Positions 38,943 to 49,414 of a DNA stretch of 64,000 bases are shown here, piece by piece (position 1 is the first letter of the stretch; the number at the start of each line of letters is the position of its first letter). The stretch spans positions 2,892,935 to 2,956,934 of the forward strand of contig NW_009799102.1 in NCBI RefSeq assembly GCF_000213175.1. The letters are read 5' to 3'. Source of the DNA: Neurospora tetrasperma FGSC 2508 (lineage: Eukaryota > Ascomycota > Sordariomycetes > Sordariales > Sordariaceae). Below the pieces are notes generated by a model. It saw nothing but the letters and a program-made list of their open reading frames with translations. It made no database searches and had not been told where the DNA came from. Position numbers and translations under genes: made by a program.

Positions 38943-39003
38943 TACTTTCCCTAGCATTGAGTACGCTATGGCACGCCCCTAGGGGAGTCCATTCCTTCCT
39001 CCC

Positions 39004-41231
39004 TTAAAGATCAAGTGAAATCCCCCTCTCTTCGTCCTCGGAGACCCTTCTGCTCGATTTTCTGTGGGGTTGGAAGTCGTCGTCGGTCGATCCAGCTTTT
39101 CTGCCGAACAAGGCACCAAATGGCAAGCGTATGCAGCAATAACGATGGCCCTTGCGATCCTTCGCACAGGTGGCCGTGTACCATGCCCCGACGACGATGC
39201 ATGTGAGAGCAATGGCAACGACGATAAATACCCAGAAGTACTTGGACACGACGCTTTGGCCTTCCTCGGCATCCCACGAGAAGAAATTGGTTGAGAAGAT
39301 GGTCTGGAGAGTGAGTATAAGTTGTTTGAGCAATGTGTCTTCCTTTACAATTCCTTGGAAAGTGCTGAATACTATTCTGCAGGGAAAAGCGCGGGTCGTG
39401 ACATACCGCAACAGTTGACATGGGCAGGAAGACCATTGTCAGCAAAGCAATCGATCGCATCTGCGAGCTGTCTTTCTTCATCTCCTCTGAGAGACCGGTG
39501 TTTGCGTGTGCTAGCTTCGTGTTGAGTCTCGACAGCTTCAGATTGGTCTGATTGTCTTGAAGTGAGAAGAAGCTCCAGACCTAGAAAAACGTGTGATATC
39601 ATCTGTCAGCTTCTTTGGTGTGTAGACACTTGAGTGTCCTTCATCTGGCATTCGTACCGTTTGCATTGTCAGTGACATGTTGTCTTTCACGAGATGGCAA
39701 TCGTTGATCTTATCATCAAATTCGAACATGATATCCTGCAGCCTTTCCCGAATCATCCTTCCAGCTCTTTGAAGCCGTAAATAGCCCGATACGCCAGAAA
39801 GACGAGGCAGCCCCTGCTGCGTGTAGTTTTCCTCGCTATTCACCTCTAGCGTTGTGGAGCGGGACATTGTTCGTGAGCCAGGTGCCGATGACAAGGTTGC
39901 TGAAGGGGTGCGTGTCAGACAGCCCGAAGAGAAGGCAGATGAAGGTGATGACTTGACGCTGGTTTCCACCATGTCCATCGCCGTCTCAAACTTCTTCAGT
40001 TGTCTCTTTACGGCCATTATCAAGCTTACCAACTCCCTGGATCTGTACGTCGACTTCAGCACATCTGTCATTCGTTTTTTGTCCATGTCTAGATCAAGGC
40101 CTCTTGCGCCGCCGACCTTCTCTAACTGGCCGTACTCATAGTTGTTCCGAAGTTCGAAGTTGTCCAGAAGATTCTCTACCTGATCGACTAGACGTATACG
40201 TTCGAGTTCAAAGAACAAGCCGGGCAGGAGTAATGGGTGGTTGTGCTTGAGGTCACACGACCTGATTCTTCTTGATATGTCTTCTTTTTGTCTTTCATTG
40301 CATCCGTAGAACACTGCAAGATTGAGATCTATTTCGGTAAAGTACGTCGTCGACAAAGCCATGTCGTTCGGCAATGTCGACGAAGTTCGCGCTGTGCATG
40401 CTGTTTGAAGCGAGGAAAGGTTAGTCCAGTTATCTTTGGTTTCTACCTCTAGTATGCAAGGACTGATTGCGCCGTACTTATCATCGGTCTTCTCTCCTTG
40501 CCCCCCCTTGGAAGATCATCATCGTCAGAGTAATGGCGCTGAGCAGAGAAGTAGCAGCTCAATCTACTAATCGTCCGAGTGATCCTTGGGTGGAGATGAA
40601 ACTCGTGCACGAGTTGTGAGAGGATGTCATCGCTGTTAAATGGGAGATAGGATACCGGTGACTGTGTGTTTGCTCCATCTTCATCATCGTCAAAGATAGG
40701 CTCGACGCTACCAAAGATTCTGTTGCATTATAACGTCAACAAGAGACGCTCATTATGAACCTTTGATATCTTCAAAGAGGGCTTACACAGAGAAATGAAA
40801 GGTGGAGTCAAAGAAAAGTGCTTATTTCCTTACACAGCACATATGCCAGAACACGGGTGGCCGGACGAGGGAAGAAAGTCCAGGACAGCCTAACCAGAAT
40901 GAAATGTTAGCTCATCCATCATGTAATGCAAATCTCATCACATTCGATTTTCAATCTGTATAGAGGTCATTTACGTTCTTGAGCCAGGTCTCCCATTCTT
41001 CATTAGTGCTCAGTGTTTTGACTTCGAGTGTTGGAGGTCCCTGTTATAAATCATCGGAACTGATCAGCAATAGTCCTTCGACTGCCCTATCTCGAAATAA
41101 GCGGTCCTAAAACTACTTGCTTCTTCATTCGCGAGTTTCGTCACTATCGTTGTCTTTTCGTCTGGAAATTGGCAAGTGAAGTTGGAAAAGTCGCGTTCGG
41201 ACCACTCAAGCGAAGTACGGTCGTAATCCAT
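39004..41231 (-). CDS. Fungal CorA-like membrane protein with two C-terminal helices
   Basis: Seven exons on the minus strand: 41231-41121, 41040-40975, 40889-40834, 40719-40478, 40400-39658, 39580-39407 and 39303-39004, giving 563 residues with frame kept throughout. The first intron (41120-41041) uses a GC donor, GCAAGT, the usual form of non-canonical donor; no GT donor there keeps frame. The other introns are GT-AG and 77-114 nt long. The middle is helical and soluble (RTSSTLPNDMALSTTYF, FELERIRLVDQVENLLDN, LVSLIMAVKRQLKKFETAMDMVE). Two helices end the protein, at about 447-470 (MRSIALLTMVFLPMSTVA) and 486-508. This layout is that of the expanded fungal CorA-like group. The Mg2+-channel GMN signature is absent, so ion transport should not be assumed. 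Confidence 0.82.
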
Positions 41232-42175
41232 CTTCGTCACAGACAACTATCTTCTTCCAATAATCACACAACCGAACTATGAGCGGCGATGTTGAGCGAG
41301 AGACCTGAGATGGCGCTGGTGTTTGCCTGAGGATCTTGTGACGAAGGACGAACCTGACAAGGGTCGCGACGTCTCCGGGTGATTATTGAAGCAGGTTAAG
41401 CTAAAGCCTCCGTCAAAAGCGCTGGGCGTCTCGCGATCCTGCGAGAGGTATTGTAAATTATTACTTAACGTTAAAGGAGGCTGACTTTCAGGCACACTTG
41501 AGGTTCTGAGATGCTGTATTCGGTCTGTCAATGTAACACGTACTCGGTGAGTGAGAGGGATTGGAGAGAATTTCCCTCTGCCGTCTCTGCCTCGCCACGA
41601 TCTCCGCACGTGTTCTATGCAAGCTGACATGGAAAGTCTCCAGCCAACCAATTGATTCCTTATCAGCCGAAAATTGTGGCGAAGCATCATGTTGTGTAAT
41701 TCCCGGGGAATTCTGCTAGTGCCTGTTGGTGGTAAGAGGTATTCGGGGTGGTAGCATTTTTGCACTACCACGGCCTTACTCCTTCGGTATACTCCACGTT
41801 GCTTCTCTTATGACCCCCAAACTTTTCTCCAACTGGGACTGGTTGTATTTCTTGATGAACAAAACCTGCAAAGAACCGTCCGCTCGTAACAAAATATGTT
41901 GTGTGACCTGAAGTGTTTTCCTTCTCGGCCGTAAGCTTAGGTTGTTTAGGTAGTTTTCTGCCTTTGCCCTATTTCACACCTTTGGCATCGGGATCATGTT
42001 ACAAGCCCTGTTGGCTGATTTCCTCCAATAACCGTTAAATCTGACTTCTAACAACACAGTTGTCAATCCAGTCTGATTAAAAGAATAGAACGTGTCTGCA
42101 GTTAGGCCTACATCAAGATAGGTTGATCTCTATCACCACTACCGAACACCTCACCAGCCACAACGTTCGTGCACC
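41232..42175. other. Divergent intergenic region
   Basis: This lies between the CorA-like gene and the 95-aa orphan. A 164-codon minus-strand open frame at 41277-41771 sits directly upstream of the CorA-like start. It has no domain I know and could be leader DNA or an unrecognised small gene. I do not call it. Confidence 0.4.
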
Positions 42176-42540
42176 ATGCTTCCCTCATCTACAGCGGTCA
42201 GCCTGAATCAGGCTCCGCCTGCGCCAGTCCAGTGGTATGATCATGTCCTGCGAAAGAAGTATCGGGATCCTCTCAAGCTCAAGCAGGCTTTGACTGCGAT
42301 GTATGGGGAGGGGAACTATAGGATCAAAGTACGTACCGGACCTTACTTCGTAACCGATTGGTCTAGATTCTGTTTAAACCTTTACTTACATGTGAACCGG
42401 AACAGGTCAGGGCGGATCGGTGGATTGTGACTATTCCCAAAGAAATGAGCAATGTTGGTGCAAAACTGCGACCTTACTGGACAGAACGAAATCTTTGGAA
42501 TTTAGATGCTAATTCACTATGGATTGCGCGTACAGATTGA
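42176..42540 (+). CDS. Small orphan protein A, 95 aa
   Basis: Two exons, 42176-42328 and 42406-42540, are joined in phase 0 across a 77-nt intron (GTACGT...AACAG). The product starts MLPSSTAVSLNQAPPAPVQW and has no signal peptide or membrane segment. The core LKLKQALTAMYGEGNYRIK, then VRADRWIVTIP after the intron, predicts a helix followed by two or three strands. The core matches the second orphan at 47273 in the pattern LKQxL, then YxI, then DRxxVTxP. Both genes place their single intron at the same point in this pattern. I do not recognise a named family and give no function. Confidence 0.7.
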
Positions 42541-43106
42541 AATGGATGAGCTTGAAAACTCAGTCTATTTGCACTACTAGCAATTTTGGGGGTGTCGAGG
42601 TTCAACAGGCAATCTAGGAACGAGATGCAAGGGGAAAAAAAGAAAAAAAGAAAAAAAAAGAAGAAAAAAAAAAGGAAAGAAAAAAGAGCATGGAACGCAA
42701 GCGGTTTTGAAGGGAAAACAGCAGCCAACACAAATACAAGGCGTTTTGCCAGAGAAGGTATGACCATACATGTTACCTCCCACGATCCAGAATGGTGTAA
42801 AGATCAGTAGTGGGAAACGTATGATGAAAATAAGGGAAAAACAGGCGGTTGCCACTAGCCTCTCAAAAATCACCCAACCGCTTTACTTGGATGTGCCCAC
42901 CCAGCTGCTGCGATTCCGGTGCGGCGTGATTGAGCTCCAGAACGCCTTACAGGCTAACCAGGCACTCATTGCCCGAGATTCTGATAGCCATAGATAGGAT
43001 GAGCAAAATACAATGCCTTTCCAAACGTTCCAGCCGTGGCTTTGCGGCTGAGACCTCACGAATGTAGAGCTGTACAAGTGTTAGTAGGGCGCCCATGGTA
43101 GTTCGA
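42541..43106. other. Intergenic spacer with A-rich run
   Basis: An A/G-rich low-complexity run (about 42636-42690) dominates. This is probably shared 3' DNA of the convergent orphan A and kinase genes. No gene is seen. Confidence 0.6.
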
Positions 43107-45016
43107 TCATTGGAAGACATAACTTCTTGACTGAGCCTCACCGCCATAGTAGCTTATATCGTTCTCACACGTTTTTCTGATAAGATCAAGCTTTCTTTCG
43201 AGCTTCACAACATTGATTCGATCCTTCGGATATGGGCTGAGCATCTCCTCAATGACTTCGAGAAACTGCTTAGTGTACTCGGATGCGTTCTCGTGTTGCT
43301 TGAGCTGCACCATCCACTCGTGCACCTTGGGCTTGATGATAGCGGTTTCGCCCTCAATCTTGAAGAAAATATCCGATTCGAAACCATATGTGATGTCCTC
43401 TTCCATGCGGTGATTGGGAAACTCGTTGTATACAGCGTCATATCCCATAATTTGCCATGTAACGAACTCGAGGAACATGCACCCTAACGAAAAGACATCG
43501 GACGCTCGAGATATACGACCTCTAGCGAGGTCGAACTCGGGCGCTCGATAGGTTGCTGATTTCTCGAGAGCTTTGGGGTCAGCATTGGACCGAGAATATT
43601 TGGTGTGAAGGCGACCAAGCCCAAAGTCAGAAAGTACAAGCATGCCGTCAGCTTCAAAATAAAGAACATTTTCAGCTTTGATATCGCCGTGACGTCCGTA
43701 TAGCTCGTCTTTTCCGGCCGGAAATTCGTACAATTTCAGCGTTTGTTCTCTCTCATTGTGGACGCACAGCAGAGCACGAGCGAGTTGGTGGCATTGTTGA
43801 GCCATCCACAGAGCGGAGGTTAGGCGTTCCTGTTGGTTACTGGGCTGGTGAACTTTCCAGTATTTCCACAGGTTCCCCTCTGCCCAGGGGAAGAGCAGGT
43901 AGAACACTTCACTTCCGCCATCTTCTTCAACGACGGAAAATGTGGTGAGCAGCTTGATGAGGTGCGTGCTTTTCTGGGTCTTGACGGTGATTAGGGATGC
44001 CAATTCCTTGTCGAAAGCCTCTTTATCGGACGCGTGTAGCCTCTTGAGGGCGAAGGTCACTTCTTTGTTATTGCCGTCATGAGACTGGAAGACGGGTTAG
44101 CACCTGCCCAAAAGAGGAAATGCCGACACCAACGAAGGGGTAGAAAATGGAAGTGCTCAATGCAACTTACTCCATGGTGACCAAAATTGAAGTGACTTCG
44201 ATCAATGGTAATTCTCGTCACTTCGCCAAACCCTCCGTGAAGATTGCCATCCTGGTCCATGTCAGATCTAGGATTGCCACTGTTGCTTGTTCGCCCAGCT
44301 GAGCCAGGCCCCTCATTGCCTAAGCTCTTGTCGAATGGAAGGGAGTCGATTGTGTATGGCAGGACGTCTTTTGGACCGAGTCTGTAGTGCACATGAACCT
44401 TTTTGCCTTTTGTCGGAAGTTTAAAGTAAACGGCATTGAATGCGTAACTGGCCAGTACCATGTGCTTGGAATCTTTCCCTGATATCTTTCTGGTCTTACA
44501 ACCAGGAAGCTGATGAGAATGAGTCGTGTTCTGACATGCAATCTTGCCGTCAGGGGTGATCGAGATCAAGGGTAGGCATTGATCTGACAGCCTCAGGTTA
44601 TCCGTGCCACTTTCATTCTTCCAAAGTGCAGGAAGTAACTCATGTTGTTGTGTATAAATAAACAAGACAAAGACCTTCCAGCAACGAACTTCGTGGAGAA
44701 CACGGATACAAAGTCGCTGGTGATCTTCTTCTGGGACATCCTTCCACAGTTGTTGTATGGCTGCGAGGAGACGCCCGGGAGTGAATATCTCTTGGAGCGA
44801 GCTTCGCGGAATAAAGAAGCCTTTTCCTTTTTCGACTTCCTGGGTTTCAAGTTCTTCACGAATAATGTCGAATATGTCTGGACCACTATCTTGGGGTACA
44901 ATGTCGGTGTTCGGTCTTTCAATAGGATGATCATCGTCGTAGTAGTGGTTACCACGATCGGAGCATTTGTCGACACGCGGATCGGCAAGCCCGATTGTTT
45001 TGACTCTTGGAGCCAT
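43107..45016 (-). CDS. Divergent serine/threonine-type protein kinase
   Basis: Two exons, 45016-44171 and 44084-43107, are joined in phase 0 by an 86-nt intron (GTAAGT...TTCCAG), giving 607 residues. The first ATG of the frame is at 45016 (MAPRVKTIG). The first ~250 residues form an N-terminal region of the kind found in fungal standalone kinases (EELETQEVEKGKGFFIPRS, PDGKIACQNTTH). The kinase domain follows: glycine loop GGFGEV at about 261-266, the ATP-binding lysine in FALKRL (K296), catalytic loop HGDIKAEN (H414, D416), DFG at about 435-437 and YRAPEFD at about 462-468. The catalytic loop reads HGD where most kinases have HRD. Key catalytic residues are present, so it is probably active. 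Substrates are unknown. These lineage-expanded kinases often sit in accessory regions. Confidence 0.88.
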
Positions 45017-47272
45017 CGTAGAGGTTGTATGGTGGCAAGAAGTATGTGCTGTGTCAAAGTAACAGACCTTAGGTTGTGCAGGAAAGATGTTGGTGGTGGG
45101 CTTGGAAATCTTCAGCAGACACTGACTCAAACCGAAAGCAGTTCGTGGACAGAACAGAAGGATATGCGAAAGGCGTCGTTAGCTCCGAAACTGGGCACGA
45201 CGACGAAAGAGGTATCAAATGGGGGATGACAAGGTGAAGAATGAGTGGTACTATAACAAAAGCAGATAGTGAATACATAAGGTGCTATGATTTAACCAAC
45301 GCGGTGACTCGTCAAGTGCTTGAATATCGATCCCCATCGTTCCGTTTCACTCCATTGCACAATAGACGGACGTATGGTGGGTTGGGCAGGGTAAATAAGT
45401 ACAGTTAGTTAGCAGCAGGATGTGCAATGGCCCGCGACCCATCTGAGAACTGAAAATAAAGGCGGTGGGTGTGATATGAGGAGTCCATATCTCTTCGCAT
45501 CGATATCGCAAGGCATTCAGAGCCTTATGTGTGTGGATGCGGCTGAGTATCAAGAAATGGATGCCTTGAGGCCTGGGACGTAATTGGCAATGGGTTTTGT
45601 CTGTTACCAGAGGTCATTGATACATCCCCTTGGCTGCGCCTTTGGTGCGCACTTAAGGGACGGTTACCTATCCATCTAAAGGATTTTATGCCGCGTCTCC
45701 CTATTTCACACCGAGAAAGGGAACGGAATGGGGGATGTTAGCAATGCGCGAAACGACTTTTGAGTATAAACCGCCCTTCGCCGGTCTTCAAAGTAACATT
45801 GTGGCGCGCGGAGCCTTCTTCTGACCTTCCTATGGTAAAGAATGGGGGCCTCTCGCCAGCCTTACTTTGCTCCGAAAACCTATACTTTTTCTTTAATGCG
45901 AGTTGTTGTGTAGCACCCATCCCGCGTGAAGATTTATTGCAAGTCCACTTACACCATCCGGATTGAGACCGATGGTGGAAGTAGATTGGACAGGTGCAAT
46001 GACAGCAGCGAAACTCCGAGCGTAGTGAATGCCCTCGACCTGGCGCCTATAAAGAGTGTCTTTGGTTAGTGATTACCCTTCACTTCATTTTCGCTCCTTA
46101 CTTCGAATTCGTCATGTATACCAACCTCAATCATGGGGATGAATGAGCCGCTCCACAAACCACAGTGCGCTTTAAGGACAAAATCCTTAAGAGGTACGAA
46201 CAAACACGAAAAAAAGGAAGAAAAAAAAAGGAGGTCGAGATTAGAATGAGTATAGTCGTCCTCTACGGAATCAACCATCAAGGTTAGCACATCTGGAAGA
46301 GAAAATGTTCAAATTTCCAAAATTGCCTCTGGTCGCCCTTTCGAGGCAAAGGTCTTTTCATTTTTCCAACAGCTCAAGACTTTTTGCTCACAGAGGAAGG
46401 TCATACCTACTAAGGTATTAACTCGAGTTAAAGTGGGAAGTACCCATGCTGCGCCACCTCACACATGAAAATGGCATGAGATCGATAATGTGTTAGCGGC
46501 AACACTCCACGCAGCTAGATGTACTACTTACACTGCCACAAGCCCACAACTAGCTCAGTTTGTACCACCTATCAATCTCTCGTAAGGCTCTGCCGCCGCC
46601 TACAAATTCGATGAAAGATAGTGCCTCCCAATCCTGTTCCTTGTTTCAGGTGCACAGCATGGCTTCTGATTCAAGAAGTGGAGTGCCACTCAAGAGAATT
46701 CAGACAACCGGCCTCAGCCGGCGTAATCTACGAGGCTTCACACCGTTGCAGCCCGCGCTCGCCCATGCCACACCAATCCATGGCTCACTTTGAGTTTCCT
46801 AACAGTGCTGTCCATGCGCGCACTGCCACAGGGCGGCGGTAGAGGTATGTACCCTGCAGAATTCACACATCCACTGTCCTACCTGCTTCCCTAACTTAGG
46901 GCGTAAGACCACCTACATTTTTTACCTCCCAATTGCTTTACCGCAGATGCGACTATTGTGAGCGGGAGCTGAAACATAAGCTGGCTGAGGCTGATCAGGG
47001 GGCGAAATTCTCCGGACAATGTGATGAAAACCAGAGGCCGATTAACGTGATCAAGGAAACTAGTAGTTGTATCAGGTCAGTAAGGAACATTATTCTTGAC
47101 GATGAAAAAGGGCATTAAGCCATTCAACAATTTGTTCGACCATAAGCAATTGTTGTTGTCATTCCTATCAGCCTACCTCTATCAGAAGGTGCCATAATAC
47201 GAGCACAGACAACACTCAAGACCTTGCGAGGATTCACAAGAGACAGACGACTAAATCCCCGTGTCCGTAATC
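45017..47272. other. 2.3-kb intergenic region, divergent between the kinase and orphan B
   Basis: Small open frames only. A 61-codon frame at 46933-47118 (containing CDYCERELKHKLAEADQG) is protein-like and is followed by a possible donor near 47073. It might be an unrecognised exon, but I cannot link it to another. Confidence 0.5.
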
Positions 47273-47576
47273 ATGGCCTTATATCGCACAACTGGGAAGC
47301 TCTCCGCCGTTATGGGACAAGCAAAGTATCACGCCGCTGCAGAAGGAGGGGGAACCATTCTTGAGATACCAGCTTGTGCTGTAACTGCGGACGAGCTAAA
47401 ACAGGAGCTTCAGAGGCGACTCCAAACATCGCAGTACACAATCCAGGTAAGTGTTAAATTGTTGAATCAACGCTTGTTGTTGCTTATATGTCTAATAGTT
47501 ATGTTAGCTGAAACGAGACCGATACTCAGTCACACTGCCACTCCATGGGAAGCAAGATATACTCAACACCCTCTAG
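47273..47576 (+). CDS. Small orphan protein B, 80 aa
   Basis: Two exons, 47273-47446 and 47508-47576, are joined in phase 0 by a 61-nt intron (GTAAGT...TGTTAG). The start is the first ATG of the frame (MALYRTTGKLSAVMG). No signal peptide or membrane segment is visible. The C-terminal half, DELKQELQRRLQTSQYTIQ then LKRDRYSVTLP, matches orphan A in helix, spacing and the DRxxVTxP end, and the intron splits both at the same place. The N-terminal parts do not match. It might be a distant paralogue of orphan A, perhaps a small intracellular domain protein. Function is unknown. Confidence 0.65.
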
Positions 47577-48199
47577 TGATGACAACAGTTCCGGCTGTCA
47601 GAGCCTGAATCAACATTAGGCCCTCTCGCATTGCACCGCTTCGTTTCTTACCACAAATGCTGGAGCGCTTTCTTTTCGTTTGAAGCATATCCCTGGAGTT
47701 ACGGTTATCATTAGATATCACCGGAGTTGTCCTCTTGTATGGGTAACCTATACCGGAACCGCATATATCTCGCTTTATTTCACATGTCTAGATGCTGAGG
47801 TTAGGAAGACAGGTCTGATAGTTCGGAGAAATATGGTGATGATGACTTGCCGTAAGGAAGTTGTCACTGATTGATAGTAAGGTGGGCTAGAAAACAAGTT
47901 ATGGCTTTTGGTTTGAAGGCCTCTCATTCTTTTAGCGTTATGACAGCGGTACAAGCGAGATGAAAATCGACGCCAAAAGCACACATATGTAGCTTAGGAT
48001 GTCCTCCACTTTTCACTCATTATGTCCGACCGCATATATTCTCAAGTGCTGCAGTGAATCTTCAAACTCCCACCCAGTGAGTTTCTGGTGCTTAGGTGAG
48101 CGAGCTGTAAAAAAGCACTCAAACGGCAAGGGACTTGAGTTGAGACCATCGGCAAACGCAAAACTGCGAGTGAAACAGGATGTCAGTATCACACATATT
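47577..48199. other. Gene-free spacer
   Basis: No intact frame with protein-like sequence is seen. It probably contains the 3' flank of orphan B and the degraded end of the P450 remnant. Confidence 0.5.
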
Positions 48200-48830
48200 G
48201 TAACTAAACAGGGACGGAACTCAGAGACAAATCCACCCACATATCAACTTCAATATCTGCACCACGTTATTCTTCGCTGGAAAATCATCAACCTCCCACA
48301 GTGTTCGCGCGATGCCGGAAAAAAGAATTGAAGGATGTCCTCAATGCATGCCGGGACAGGTACGACGACCCCATCCGAAGGCGCTGTGGCCAGTCAGACC
48401 CGGATATTTGCGGTGCTCGAGAGAAGGTTCAGGTGAGAGCCTGTGAGGGTCATAGAAGTCATTCTGGTTCGAAAGAACCGGAACAACATGTCAGCAAATG
48501 CGATCATGAAGTAAAGTGTGATGATGGACATAGCAAACCCTCCCAACAAGTATGGATCACCCACACCCCCTCATCAACAGAAGTAAATTCCACAAGGACA
48601 TTATTAAGCAGAGAGAAAACGAGCGAGAGTCAGGCAGATGGAAAAAGCGAAAACTGAAGAAGAACTTGGGCACTCACTACTCCAAACAGGTGCAATAACC
48701 GTGCTCCCCTTCGGTATAAAAATGTCCCTATATGCATCATCCGCAATACTAGCATGAGGTGTACCGTCAGACACAGCAATAGGTCTCCATCGCAGCCGTA
48801 ACTGAGATACTTGGATGAGAGTTAGTAAGT
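48200..48830 (-). pseudogene. Cytochrome P450 remnant (C-terminal heme region)
   Basis: On the minus strand 48817-48690 reads QLRLRWRPIAVSDGTPHA, IADDAYRDIFIPKGSTVIAP and VW, which is the P450 segment between the K-helix and the heme loop (family: RWRPVAVxGGTPH, YFIPKGTTIIAP). A likely intron follows. Then, at about 48455-48340, NDFYDPHRLSPEP is followed by GHSAFGWGRRTCPGMH, the heme-binding loop with its cysteine. The frame then stops at TGA. The expected next helix (FSGIARTLWEVDDF) appears in another frame, so at least one frameshift has occurred. The N-terminal and central 350 residues are missing; only a possible leader (MVKIIGTVILGLVLAIAL, about 48960-48900) remains upstream. This is a decayed host-type gene. 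Confidence 0.8.
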
Positions 48831-49414
48831 AGTGTACTAGGTCGAGTGAAGTGCTTGATCCTACCGCTGGGAAGGAGAGCCCGAATAATTACAAGGCTAT
48901 GGCAAGGACCAAACCAAGAATAACAGTGCCGATTATCTTTACCATGCCCTCTTCCACTTGAATAATAGGTTTCATCGTATGATATCTTGGAGACGCATCG
49001 TGGGAGGTTGATCTTTCCTATGCCTTGGTTGGGGAAGGATTCTGGCCACCACCATGAGGTGTTGGAACTCGCCGTCGGAATCTCGTACTTGGTTGATGAG
49101 ACGCGGCAACCTATACCATTGTGTTACTTGCTTGATTGGTTCTCCTCACATTAGGCTGAATTCAGGGTGTTGGAAGAGAGGTGCGTGAGGGGTTCGTTGT
49201 TGGCTGAATGCCTCCCGCTCAGTCGACACCGGCAGTTCGGCAGACCTAACCTCCCCAAGTCACTGAGAGATCGTGTCCATGTAACATCAAAATGCAACAG
49301 TGAGAATATAGTATTGCGGCTTACGGTTTAAGGTATCTTCTGATTGACAACAGCGTTCCTCTTCTCTCAGTTTCAGTGACTTTTTGACCCAAGCAGTATT
49401 GCCAAATGTGAACC
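48831..49414. other. Spacer between P450 remnant and transporter
   Basis: A short minus-strand frame at about 48960-48900 encodes a hydrophobic peptide that could be the lost P450 membrane anchor. Otherwise this is the promoter side of the transporter gene. No other gene is seen. Confidence 0.5.

Larger units (their letters stand above)
37288..39003. other. Intergenic region with several simple repeats
   Basis: This is the upstream side of the DUF1996 gene and the downstream side of the CorA-like gene. It holds a CTG microsatellite (37438-37468), a TAGG run (38431-38450), an ATC run at about 38820-38835 and a GCATC run (38916-38942). No gene is recognised. Confidence 0.65.

Noticed and set aside
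41277-41771. 164-codon minus-strand frame upstream of the CorA-like gene
   Set aside because: No domain, Arg/Ser-rich composition and no splice signal linking it to the next gene.
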